Shown: one piece after another, positions 13,281 to 24,730 of the stretch
Position numbering within the stretch: the first letter of the stretch is position 1
How the letters are laid out: every line of letters starts with the position of its first letter
NCBI GenBank assembly: GCA_022829145.1
Contig: CM040763.1
Coordinates: 2,234,842 to 2,298,841, forward strand
Length of the DNA: 64,000 nt
Source of the DNA: Albula goreensis
Taxonomy: Eukaryota > Chordata > Actinopteri > Albuliformes > Albulidae
Direction: 5' to 3'
Notes under the pieces: model-generated
Database searches by the model: none
What the model saw: only the letters and a program-made list of their open reading frames with translations
Told to the model about the DNA's origin: nothing
Program-made: the position numbers and the translations under genes

Positions 13281-13510
13281 GATGGGAGAGAGAGGGAGAG
13301 GGAGAGGGAGAGAGAGGGAGGGAGCAACAGAGAGAGAGGGAGAGGGAGAGAGGTGCCAGAGAGAAAGAGGGACAGAGAGAGAGAGAGAGAAAAGAGAGAG
13401 ACGGGGTGGAGACAGATGACAGAGAGATAGGGAAAAGTGAGAGAGAGAGAGAGAGAGAGTGGGGAGAGAATGAGAGGGGGGAGGGAGAGAGAGTCAGAGA
13501 GAGAGCGCAT
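13281..13510. repeat. Purine (GA/GGGA) tract
   Basis: Some 230 bases almost purely A and G on the plus strand (GAGAGGGAGAGG-like units). Long polypurine tracts with mirror symmetry can form triplex (H-DNA) structures. Confidence 0.9.
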
Positions 13511-13839
13511 GAGGCTGAAACTCAATTTCACTCACATGCACAGATGTACACACGTTCACACGTACATCTGCAGAGACAGATATTTCACACTGAAAGGCTT
13601 ACACACACACACACACACACAAGCACGCACACACGCATGCAAACATGCAAAAACACAGATAGAGACATTTCACCCATGCCTGTGCGGACTGCTTAGTGCT
13701 CGGTGAGGGGAAACTCATCACAGCGCTTCTCTCTGAGCGGGTGAGTGTCTTTCTTTCCTCCTGAGCATCGGGCAGGGGGCAGGGGGATGGGTACGTGAGG
13801 AAAGTAAGCTTTGTGCCTATGGCTGTGTGAATCTGTGTG

Positions 13840-14235
13840 GAGCACTAAGGAACAGTACAGCACAGCAGGCAGAGGTGAAACCCTGTGTGTTTCTATGTGG
13901 AGAAATAAGAAACAGTAAAGACCTGTATGTACCTGTCTGGAGCGGTAAGGAACAGTAAAGAGCTGTATGTACCTGTCTGGAGTGGTAAGGAACAGTAAAG
14001 AGCTGTGTTAATTTGTGTGGGGCACTGAGGAACAGTAAAGACCTGTTTGCAACTGTTTGTAGCAGTAAGGAACAGTAAGGATCTGTGTGCATCTGTGTGG
14101 AGCAGAAAGGAACAGTAAAATCCAAGCATGTACCTGTGTGGATCAGCAAGGAACAGTAGTGAGTTGTATGTATCTTTGTGGAGTGGTAATGAGCAGTAAG
14201 GAACAGTATGGAGAAGTAAGGAGAGCAGTTTTGAG
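13840..14235. repeat. 40-bp minisatellite, about 9 copies
   Basis: The landmark AACAGTA recurs at 13951, 13991, 14031, 14071, 14111 and 14152, a 40-base period, with weaker copies on both sides. The unit contains 'ggaacagtaaag' and 'ctgtctggag'. Two long minus-strand ORFs over it are by-products of the repeat. Confidence 0.85.
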
Positions 14236-15829
14236 CAGGGTGAAGGACCAGTAACTGCCTGTGGGGGGCACCACACAGACAGACCCGCATCCGCATGTGA
14301 GCATTCATGTGTGTGAGGAGAGAGTGCATGTGTGCTGAATAATAGTGCATGTGTAGTAGGAGAGAGTGCACGTGTGGCGGGAGCGTGTACTCAAGCTAGC
14401 TGGGAGTGCACGGGTGCTTTGTGAGTGAGTACCGGTGCAGAGAGAGTGTACAGGTGTACAGGTGTACACGGTCTGAGTCTGTCAGCACACCCCACCTCAG
14501 TCTCCCAAGCACGGCATGCCATCTGAGAGCGTGCATTTGCACTGCAACTGTTCCATCTCGGTCTGTGCCTCTGTGTTTGCTGCATTGCTTTTAGAAGCAC
14601 ATTTGTGCGCTGACTGGGACTGGAAGCGCGGTAGAGAGGAGAGGGCAGAGGCTGGGAGCTGTGCAGCAACGGAGATTAAATCAAATCCAGCAGCGTAGCG
14701 GGATGAGATACTGAGCCTCTATCGCTTTGATGAGCCACCAACATCAGATATCCTGCTTGGGACGGCAAACTCATTCCAAGCATAACGGAAACATTAACGC
14801 AGTACGCCATCAATTACGATTCAGCTTGCGTGTAACATTCGCATCGCACACTTTGGTTTTCAGACACACAAAAGCCTGGGGAATGAGAGCACACAGCTAA
14901 CAGTTAAAAACTCATCAACACTGGTCAAGGCTGGGCTGATTAGAATATTTTTAGCCAATGAGGAGGGGAGGTAACCGGGCACATGACCTTGGTCATTAGG
15001 CAGTAAGGACATTCGATTAGACTTAGCCGGGAAAACCCGCAGCTGAAAGCAAACAGCCATCTGCACTGGGACAGCAGCAGCGAGAATGAATCCATACTCC
15101 AGATAACTGAACATACACACAGGTCTTCATATGTCCAGGGACCACAGCAGGTGGTGTACCATATAAATGTAATTCATACCTTTTTAAACTTTACTTTTAA
15201 TCAGAGATGCCATGAGAATTAGATAAATATTGTTACCTGACTCTGAAGTGGCAGAGGAAATAAATAACTGAATAATGGGAAAATGTTTGTTGATGACTGA
15301 CAAAATATAAACTTTAATCAAAGCATCAATCGGAGCATTTCTACCTCCAAATTCAGACAAGTGTTACAGAAATTAAAGATCAATATTTCTAAATGTATCC
15401 CCCCAATATAGTTTCAGTAAGTAGTAAGCTAATGTCACGTAGCTTTAATAAGTTAATGTGATAATGGATAAATGGGCAAACCTCCCTGTGACTTCCTCAT
15501 TCCTGATAGCTGAAGAAAACGGTGAACTCCTCTACATTAAAGTCGTTTTAACGTCTAACTGCACTGGAGGCAAGTCCAAGGAAAGTTAGTAATGTGCACT
15601 TCTATGGCAAAGGCCGTGGGCATTTTAACATGGTATCCAGGGCGGCCAGAGGCTAGAACTGCTGTGACTCCATAGCTAAAAACATTATGACTTCCTGTGG
15701 GTGTGAAAAAACTTTATTTCCTTAATTCACTCAAAATAAAGCTTGACTGCAGCAGACTGTGACTCAGGTGGACCAGAATGACTATAATTGCCCCCCATTA
15801 GCTTGTGGGTCCCCATTCTTATCAGTGAG

Positions 15830-15965
15830 GGACAGGTGCAGGAGATAGCTTTTGTTCCAACTCAACAAACCATGGTTTTAATTAAAGCCTATGATTAGAT
15901 GATTCAGAATTTTTAAGTGCTGGGATGGAGCAAAAGGCTCCAACCTACCAGGCCCTTCTCGGCAA
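15830..15965 (+). repeat. Interspersed repeat copy
   Basis: Contains 'ccatggttttaattaaagcc' and 'tgctgggatggagcaaaagg' followed by 'ctccaacctaccaggccctt'. This word order recurs around 16360-16415 and resembles a non-autonomous fish repeat whose copies often end in a 'ggccctccagg'-like segment. Family not determined. Confidence 0.4.
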
Positions 15966-16140
15966 TGATATGAGCGTCAAATGAACCCTGCATGACAGTA
16001 GTTTGGTCTTCAGTTTGGAGGGCTAATTGTATGTTATCATTGAACAGTTCACCTAGCTGGGCATGGGTTCATATCATGCAGCAGACCAGACCTAGCTGGA
16101 TAGGCTTGGTTGCTAGGTGGTTAGGTAGTGGTTTTGGTTG

Positions 16141-16156
16141 GCCAGTAGGAGGCGAT
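16141..16156 (+). promoter_or_regulatory. Candidate CTCF site
   Basis: GCCAGTAGGAGGCGAT is a very good match to the CTCF core (CCAGTAGGNGGCG). Plus orientation, facing prrt4 about 2.7 kb downstream. Confidence 0.5.
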
Positions 16157-16189
16157 CTTCCCTGAGAGACAATGTGCCAGCACAATGGG

Positions 16190-16220
16190 AGAGAGGGGGG
16201 GGGGAGAGTGGGGGGGTAGG
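16190..16220 (+). other. G-run block, candidate G-quadruplex
   Basis: Runs of ten and seven G separated by AGAGT. Long enough to provide four G-tracts, next to the CTCF-like site at 16141. Confidence 0.35.
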
Positions 16221-16253
16221 AGCACCTGTGATTGAGCTGCTGTAATTACCGCT

Positions 16254-16256
<3 letters not shown>

Positions 16257-16285
<29 letters not shown>
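16257..16285. repeat. Poly(A) run of 29
   Basis: Uninterrupted A29. It could be the tail of an old retroposed copy ending at 16256, but no target-site duplication was evident. Confidence 0.9.
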
Positions 16286-17079
16286 CAGCCAGTTTTAATC
16301 AAAACTAATTACCCTGAAAATCAACGAAATCAACTAATTACAGTCCTCAGCCAAGACCTTGATTAATTGAATCAAGGTGCTCTATTGCTGAGCTGGAACA
16401 AAGCCTGCTCTCACATTAGCTCTCCTTGGGTAAGACTAGAAACCCCCTGGCTGTACAGACTTACACCCTGGCTGAAACAAGCTCTTCCCTGCTCCTTAAT
16501 TGTGTAAGTGACTGAGTTCCGTTGACAGCACACTTCTGATTCCTGCAAGAGGACAGCCTGCAGCGACAGCTTGAAGATGGTTGACTGATTTTGTTTGACA
16601 GTTTTATCATAAGAAAACCAACAGCTCTGCTGAGAAAGGAAGCAGCGCCATGACACTAAAAACCAAAAACAAACAAAATTCAGGATAACACAACAATGCC
16701 AAAAGGCTAATTTCCACTGCAGTCTCTTTGGGTATGGGGGTAAGGAGCAGGAGAACCTCTCAGATAAGATACGCTCACAAGTTAAATGAAAAGTTCATCA
16801 CTTTATCTACATAATGGTGTCTGAAATTTGGTAGAACCAATCAGCTGGTCTGGATTCTCAGATTAACAATCTAGATCCTTTCACAAAGCTCGGGGTTGGG
16901 GGGGATCAAGGACGGGCAAAAAGAGCTGTATCTGTTTTTCTGGATTTGACACTTTTAACTTCTGCTCCAGTTCTTTGATTACAGACATTTTAGTTAAATA
17001 TCTGGTTGAGCTCATAAAGGACAGCTCTTGTGAAATGGGCGCTGTGATCTAAGCTCAAAGTGAACCCTCGTCAGTGTGT

Positions 17080-17310
17080 AAGCAGCTAATTGGCTGATTG
17101 AGCCAGGGTAACTAGCTGATTGGCTGACTGAGCCAGGGTAACTAGCTGATTGGCTGATTGAGCCAGGGTAACTAGCTGATTGGCTGATTGAGCCAGGAAC
17201 TAACTGGCTGATTGGCTGACCTTCCCAGCACAGCACCCTACCCCCACACCCCTCAACCTGCCATTGGCCAAAAAGCCTGAGAGCCAGGGTAATTAGCTCA
17301 TTGGCTGTAT
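17080..17310. repeat. 30-bp minisatellite carrying repeated CCAAT (NF-Y) boxes
   Basis: The 30-base unit includes AGCTGATTGGCTGA followed by CTGAGCCAGGG. ATTGG starts at 17089, 17119, 17149, 17179 and 17211, with two further boxes at 17263 and 17300. CTGATTGG is the reverse complement of CCAATCAG, the optimal NF-Y site. The array lies about 1.5-1.7 kb upstream of the prrt4 coding start. Confidence 0.85.
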
Positions 17311-18179
17311 CTGAAGCCAGGAAAGAATCAACTATCTGAACACATAAATACACTGACCAGGTATATGGACACACACACGGAAGCAACATGTCTGTAAATG
17401 TACACCCACACACATCCAGGAACTAAGCTGGAACATCCTCTGTGTCCTGGGAAAAGACAGGTATGCCGTTTGTGTGAGCCATCAAAGCACAGTACATGCC
17501 GGAGATTCAGAAGCTGGAGACTGCTGTTTATTTTACTGGCGATACACACAAAAATGTACAGGAAAAAGGAGTGCAATTACTGTCTCTTTGCTCCTATTGA
17601 ACAACAGCAAAAGATGTTTTAGGGCATCAGGCATTACTAATCAATCAGTTGCATTGTCATCATCAGTAATACAGGAATATAAGTAGATCAGTGCTCTATG
17701 CACAACTCACTCTGAAGAGGAGCACGCCAGTGGAGGGGTTCTGTGATGGCCTGGCTGTGGTTTCAAATGTTCAGCTTATAGAGCTTAGTGTTTAATATAA
17801 ATTATGTATTTTCTCCGAGTCAATAATTTATTCTTCACTGCCTCAAGATTCCACATGAAATCGAAATCGGCTTCTGAAGCTTCAAAGCTAACGACTGCAA
17901 AGGAAACTTCTGCTGCCTGTGCCAAATTATTCAAGCAAAACACACTTTTTTTCACACTGTAATAAAGGCAAAAAACACTACTGAAAAATTTACTGCAGTA
18001 AAGTGTTCCGCCTCTCTGTCTAACATTTGGGCTTAGAATGTGATGTCAAAGCAGAATTTGGGTACTGAAGACCATCCTGTTTGTACATGGTTTCAAACAG
18101 CCATGTCTCTTTGCTTTGTAGAACAACGAGCTCAAAAAGCCCAAAATCAGTTTGGAATTTGAAAAGAAACAGAGGGAGT

Positions 18180-18320
18180 TGGGCCAGACTAGGATAGACA
18201 GGGAAAACACAGGCAAGCCTGGGCTAAGCTAGGCTAGGCTGTGCTAGGCTGAGCTGAGGTAAGCCATGATAGGTTACACTAGGCAGGAAAAGGCTGGGCT
18301 AACATAAGCTAGGCTAACAA
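18180..18320. repeat. GCTAG-rich low-complexity patch
   Basis: Irregular reiteration of 'aggctaggct' and 'gggctaa' pentamer-like words over about 130 bases. Looks like a decayed simple repeat. Confidence 0.5.
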
Positions 18321-18404
18321 ATACTGTCTTTGAAGGTAATTTTGAATGAAAACAAACCGAAGCCTCAGGTGTGACTGTTGCCTGTGGCATTTTTAAACTC
18401 ACAG

Positions 18405-18620
18405 ATCTCATATTAACCCCGCTCTATTGATCTCACTCTAAGCTTATAGGACTATATAGATTTCAATTTAAACATACAGGGCTCTATAGATTTTGTGTTA
18501 ACCTCACTGGGTTTTGTTGATCTCACAGTAAACACAAGCTTCTGTTGGGTTTACATTACAATCACATGGCTGTAGAGGTTTCATATCAGACATATTTAAG
18601 ACTGGATAGATCTCATATTG
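18405..18620. repeat. Degenerate minisatellite, period about 38-42 bp
   Basis: About five worn units built on 'ctctatagatttcatatta' and 'acatacaggg' words. Divergent copies indicate an old array just upstream of the first prrt4 coding exon. Confidence 0.5.
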
Positions 18621-18804
18621 AATCCATGGACTGAGAAGAAAGATTGAAATCATTTAGGTATTGATGTGTAACCCAGTTCTCTGTCATTGTTTGCCAGGTG
18701 ACCTGACCAGGGCGCCCTGAAAGTTCAGCTCCGAGGCCCAGGGGCCCGTGAAGGACATGGGGGTCACGACGTGACGGGGTCCCCTGCTTTAATGAGGCCA
18801 GCAT

Positions 18805-21800
18805 GTGTGGTCACGGCGGGCGCTGGCACTCTGCCTCTGGATGGGGCTGTTCAGTGCTCTTTCTGCAACGCCAGTGGCTGGAAATGGACCGGCTCAAACC
18901 ACACAAACTACCACAGACTCTGGCAACCAGCATGCCCCGTCTGATATGCACTTATTCTGGCCCTTCTGGGTTTCCATAGATGTCCCAACGGAGGCCAGAA
19001 GGCCCTCTTCACTCTCACTTCCTGTCAGTTTGACCTCTGATCTACAGGGAACCTCCCATACAGGAAGTACACAGGATCCGAGGGTGGAAGTCACACCCTC
19101 TTTAGCACCAGGGTCAGCATCACAGGAGAGTGCGGTTCTGCCACCTGATCCAGGTATAGGAACACTGTGGGAGGCACACCCTGCCTCCACAAGCACAGGT
19201 GAACTTCCATTACCTGAGCCAGGTGCAGCACCTCCCTGGGAGAGAGATGGTGCTTCCATAAGTATAGACACTGTCCCCTCAACCCCTGGCATGCTGGCAC
19301 CATCCACTACAACCAACAACAGTGTTTTAAGCCAACTACTGGAGCAGCAGAGCCCCACCCTCTCCCCTCAGCCCCCCCAGGAGCTCAGGCCTAAAGATCC
19401 CCCCTCTGGCATCCCAGCACAGCCAACACCAGCTCCACCACCATTTAATGCTGGACTGGACTGGAGCATGGCAGCTTTTTCTCCAGGCACAGAGACTCTG
19501 GAGAGAGAAAATCCCCCATTATTTCTCCCCACCGAGGCTCCAGGACAACCTAACCCAGTAACGCAGGTGAGGCATGAGCTTACCTCCCGCACACCTGGAG
19601 AGAGACCTATGGAGACTGGCGTGGGGATAGGATTATCCCAAACCAGAATGGTACCCCAAGATGGAATACTCACAGAGGGAGAGAGAGAGGAAGGAATGCA
19701 TGAGAGATTATCCCAGCCCGGAGCAAAAAGCACTGCTGGAATAAGACAAGGAGACGAGAGTGAAGTGGGAACGCAGAGGGGATTACCTCAAATTGGAATA
19801 AAAACGAAAAATGAAAGAAGAAAAGCAGAAGCGAGGGAAACAGGAACACAAGAGGGATTATTCCGAACTGGAGTAGAGGCGGAAACCATGCTATTCACAG
19901 TGGAAGAGAGCGAACCAGGAACATATAGAGAATTATCGCAAACTAGAATAAGAGCTGGAGAAAGACAAGTGCACACAACCATTGCCAGCAATGGGGCAAG
20001 GATTGAGGAGGTGGTACAGAGGCCAACCCAAACACCGGCGGCAGGAACTCAGTCACCAGGACGTGAGTAAACCCGTCTCTGCTTTCACTTTGTTCCTGTC
20101 TCTGTTCTCTGTCTTCTTCCCCTGTTGTTCATAAATTACAGTTTTACATGATGAGGTCTGGGATTTATGATAGGAAGAACAGAGTAAAGAAATTATCTTT
20201 CTGTGCTTCTGTGTATGTATGTGGAGTTACAGGCTGTGCTGTTCCTCTGTAGAGTTATAGTCCATGCTGTTCCTCTGTAGTATTACAGTCTCTGCTGTTC
20301 CTCTGTAGTGTTACAGTCTCTGCTGTTCCTCTGTAGTGTTACATTCTCTGCTGTTCCTCTGTAGAATTACATTCTCTGCTGTTCCTCTTTGGAGTTACAG
20401 GCTCTGCTGTTCCTCTGTAGTGTTACATTCTCTGCTGTTCCTCTGTGGAGTTACAGGCTCTGCTGTTCCTCTCAAGTGTTACAGTCTATGCTGTTCCTCC
20501 ATAGAGTAATAGTGCATGCTGTTCCCCTGAGTGTGCGGTCCCTCTGTGGAGTTACAGTCTGTGCTGTTCCTCAAGCTGTGTGTGTACAGTAACAGGCCGT
20601 GCTGTTCCTGTGGGTGTGCTGTTCTGCTGTGGAGTTACAGTCTGTGCTGTTCTCAAGCTGTGTGTGTACAGTTACAGGCCGTGCTGTTCCTGTGGGTGTG
20701 CTGTTCCGCTGTGGAGTTAAAGTCTGTGCTGTTCTCAAGCTGTGTGTGTACAGTTACAGGCCGTGCTGTTCCTGTGGGTGTGCTGTTCCGCTGTGGAGTT
20801 ACAGTCTGTGCTGTTCCTCAAGCTGTGTGTGTACAGTTACAGGCCGTGCTGTTCCTGTGGGTGTGCTGTTCCGCTGTGGAGTTACAGTCTGTGCTGTTCC
20901 TCAAGCTGTGTGTGTACAGTTACAGGCCGTGCTGTTCCTGTGGGTGTGCTGTTCTGCTGTGGAGTTAAAGTCTGTGCTGTTCTCAAGCTGTGTGTGTACA
21001 GTTACAGGCCATGCTGTTTCTGTGGGTGTGCTGTTACGCTGTAGAGTTTCAGTCTGTGGCAGGGAAGGGACAGGCTCTGAGCAGCAGGTCGGGCGCTGCA
21101 GTGTTGATCAGTATTCCAGCAGCGAACTCAACCATTTATACAGCCAGTCCAGCGGGAGGGTGCTGCAGTCTCTCTCTCTCTCTCTCCCTCTCTCTCTCCT
21201 TCCCCCAAGTTCTGTTTCCCTGTCACTCTGTTTCCCCCTCTTTTCCTCTTTTGCTCTCCCCCCATCCCGCTCTCTCTCATCCCCCTGCTCCTGCTCTCTC
21301 TGGTCCTGTCTTTCTCTCCTCTGGTAATGTTTAAACGAGGCTGACTACAGGGCCTGACTCCATGTTGTTCTGTTCTGCTGCCCTTGGCCGTGTCGTGTCC
21401 AGCCTTCAAGCTGCAGCGTGTGTCACAGGCGGCAGCATCGCTCTCCTGCAGACCCTGCCTGCACAGCAGCCCAATGCCTGCATCTCATGCTCTGTCACAC
21501 AGCAGATCCAGGTCATCTGCGTGCAGCTGGGCTGGGCCCTCCACCCTGTGTGCCAGCGCCGCTAACTCATTAATGTAAATATTGAACAGCTCTGTTTCAT
21601 GCACAGCTGAGCTGGGAGATTTCTGCCCTTCACTGTCAGCTCCCACTGTTTAGCTTAGCCTGCATTCATTTAATTATGTTGTATGTTGTGTCCACTATAT
21701 CAAATGAAGTGCATACAGTCTTCTTTATGTCAGGGCTGCAGTTCTTTGGTAGCTCAGCCCTAATGATGTCACAGGCAAAGCTATAGGTCTTTCAGTGGAA

Positions 21801-24694
21801 CTGAGCTATTGAATCAGCTTTGATGATATATAATTGGTGAGTTAAGAAGTCCAGATATGTCAGTTACATTTGTAGGATTATGTGTGTAGTTAATTCATAA
21901 TAATAAATAACAGCGTACTTAAATAGGTGGTCTGTTGTCTCTGTTAGCCTTTGACATTTTTGGTTTTCAGGAGATTTTTTAACTTTCATAATAAGCAAAC
22001 TTTTTGTAAGTGTTTTTACAATCAGTAGTACCCTATTTTTCATCATATTTTGGTTTCTTTATATAATTATTTTTTTAATAAACTAGTTTTGATGGAGTGT
22101 GTTATTAATTTCTTCAGCAGCCAAATTTAAGGCCTCCTTTTTAGGTTAATTAGGTACGTAAATAGATTTAGATTTAGGTTAATAGGTTTAGGTTAATATT
22201 TAAAACTCCCATGAACTTAAAGCTTTTGTGAATTCTTCACTGCCCATAAGTGTGATGTATTTACTTGTACCAGCTTACTGAACTGTGCTTGTGTGTTTCT
22301 GTTTTCCCAACAGTTGCCATTTATGCTTAAATACATATCAAGATGCTAACAATGGACAGAGCAGACCACATTGACCGTAACTGAGGAGTGACGTTTCTCT
22401 TGTCCGGTTTGTCTCGGGAGGATTTTCCACGCGAACTTTCCCTCGCGCGCGATTAAAATTCCCAGCTGCTTGTGGCGCGTGTCAGTGTTCTAGCCGATTC
22501 AACGGTTTAAATCCATTACGCGGAAAATGAAGCGCTGCATTCCGTTTCGGACCCAGCACAGCACAGCAAAAGCTTCCATCACAGACTCTGAATAAATTAA
22601 AAGAACAAGAAGTTTCATAGCAAGCACGCTGCTGTCATCCAGGGGTGTTGTCCCATGGTGAGGTTTAGGGGGGGTTAGGGCGGGGCTGATGGTTCGCAAG
22701 CGCGTCATCGCAGGCACGAGTTGCGAATGGAGGAATCTCAAGAAGCCTAAAGAATTTTCGCCCCTTCAGGCCACCTTTACAATGATAGACCGTTTCAGTG
22801 CAAGCACGGTTATGAGTTTGGAAGGGGGAGAGGAGAGATGCGGGTTCACAGTTGGTTTTGTGACACATTTTAATCTTGAGGATGAGTTGCTGATGAAAAT
22901 GATCAGGCAGATAGGGGAGCTGGCGTCAGTTACTCTAAAATTCAATCTGATTAAAATTCAGTTTGGCCTAATTAACTGAAATCCTCACGGAATATTATGG
23001 CCATTTCAGTTAATTTCCTGAACTGACCAAATTTAAATGGAACTGACTCCTGCCCTGATAGACAGTAATCTTATAAATACTTGTATAAAAAGCCTACTAA
23101 ACTAATAACGTTGTATTTTGTACACATTCCCCTTTAAATGACAGATGAAAATTAATGACTGTGTCTTCAGAGCACTACACTTCCCTATTAATTGTCAAAT
23201 AAGGGTTTATAACGCTGTTATAAGGGCTGTGTGTGAAGGTAGCATTTGACAGTAGATGTTACACGCAATCAATGCCTTCATCCTCATGTTCTTTTAAGCA
23301 ACTTAATTTTTTTCTAAATTTTAAACCAGCAACATACATAAACTTTTCAAGATAAGATCTCCCATGATTCTTTGTGATTGGATGCTTTCTGACTCACTGA
23401 GTTCTCCATGAGCTTGATAACTAACCAGTTAGTGACTGGAATACTTGTAACTAGCAACCATTCTTAAAAGCTGACACTTCACCAGGTTTCCAATATCAAT
23501 CAGAAATTGATATTAATGTTTAAGAGAGGGTTTTGATTAATTCTGGATCACTGATTTGCAAGGAAGTTATGGGAGAGTGTATAGATGCGGCTTCACTGGA
23601 ATGAAGTTGCTAAAGGGATTGTTGAAAAACAGCTTGTGTTTCCTGCCAAACCAAGAGCCCTGAGCTGTCACTTGTGTGCAGTGCGCAGACCCTCTCTGGT
23701 GTAATTCTCCTGTCAGAGCGAGTCCAGAACACTTCCCTTTTTGAGGTGTCTGTTTCGACGTTAGCGCGTTGGCTTCTGAGACAGCTTCCAGGAACGGACA
23801 CGGACAGCAGACGGCCAAGTCGTGCTTGAGGTCTAAACTTAATCAGACCTCGTTCACTGCAGATTTAATTAAAAGAGGCCTCACCACCTACATATTTCTA
23901 AGAGCGATTGGTGCAGTGCCAAGGTGACTTAGGAGAGAGGTCTCCAAAATCTAACACCATCCGCATCGAGGAAGGGACATGGACCATACAAAGGAGTTCC
24001 TTTGAATCCCATATGAGGAGCTCTTTCTATTATATCTGTTACATTGAGATATTCATGTCTTTATCAGGCATGTACCCTGACCGCAGTAATACACCCATAT
24101 TCTTTCACTTTTGTTACTTAGTTAAAAGTGAAAGCACCCAAACGTGTGCCCAAGGATGCAGACTTTCGTTGCATCTGAGTCTCTGATACTGGAAGGCCTG
24201 TGTGAGGGAAATAGGAGCTCCAAATGTATAGTAATGGGATAAACTGAGAAATCGATTCACCTGCGTGGATGTAGCTCTCTGCAGCGGTCCGGTCTCGCCG
24301 TTAGCCGACAGTAAATTATGAGGCTAATTGAATTTGACCGAGCGGCGCACAGTGGGATGGGAGGCAGACCTTCTGTCTCCGCTGCGTTTATGGATTTAAG
24401 CGCTCCATCCACCTCCGAATGACTAAATCTGCACGGAGGCAATTCTCTCCCCCCCACTTTCTCTCTTTTTTCTCCTTCTGTTTCCCTGTCTCTCTCCACC
24501 TCTCCAAGTTTTTGAAGTTTGGCTGTGTGTGTTTCTAAGAAAGTTAGAGCGATTGTGTGTTTGAGGGTGTGTGTATCTGCATGAGTGTACGTGTGTGTTT
24601 GTAAGAAAATGTGAATATATGTATTTATATGTGTAAGCAAGATGTGCATGTGTGTGTGCAACAGAAAAAGAATTGTGTGTGTGTGCACGTGTGT

Positions 24695-24730
<36 letters not shown>

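Larger units (their letters stand above)
14300..17075. other. Spacer upstream of prrt4 with old interspersed repeats
   Basis: No coding exon was recognised. A GC-richer patch near 14600-14700 might be a prrt4 5' UTR exon, but I cannot show it. Interspersed repeat copies lie at about 15830-15965 and 16290-16415, both containing variants of 'tgctgggatggagcaaaagg' and resembling a repeat common in fish genomes. Confidence 0.35.

Noticed and set aside
13817-14371. 184-residue minus-strand ORF with repeated 'YCSL' words
   Set aside because: It is a reading of the 40-bp minisatellite. The repeat is not a multiple of three, so the same words recur in several frames, and no splice or start context supports a gene.
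17080-17215. CRISPR-like direct repeats of 30 bases
   Set aside because: Units are contiguous with no unique spacers, and this is vertebrate DNA. It is a minisatellite.
8050-18000. Possible leptin gene, a known neighbour of rbm28
   Set aside because: No leptin-like helices or cysteine pattern were found. In mammals LEP lies on the 3' side of RBM28, which is outside the left edge here.
18180-18320. Pentamer-rich patch resembling an immunoglobulin switch region
   Set aside because: Short, irregular, no immunoglobulin genes nearby, and fish lack class-switch regions of this type.
20531-21327. 242-residue cysteine-rich plus-strand ORF
   Set aside because: It is a translation of the 83-bp higher-order repeat inside the prrt4 intron, open in all three frames.
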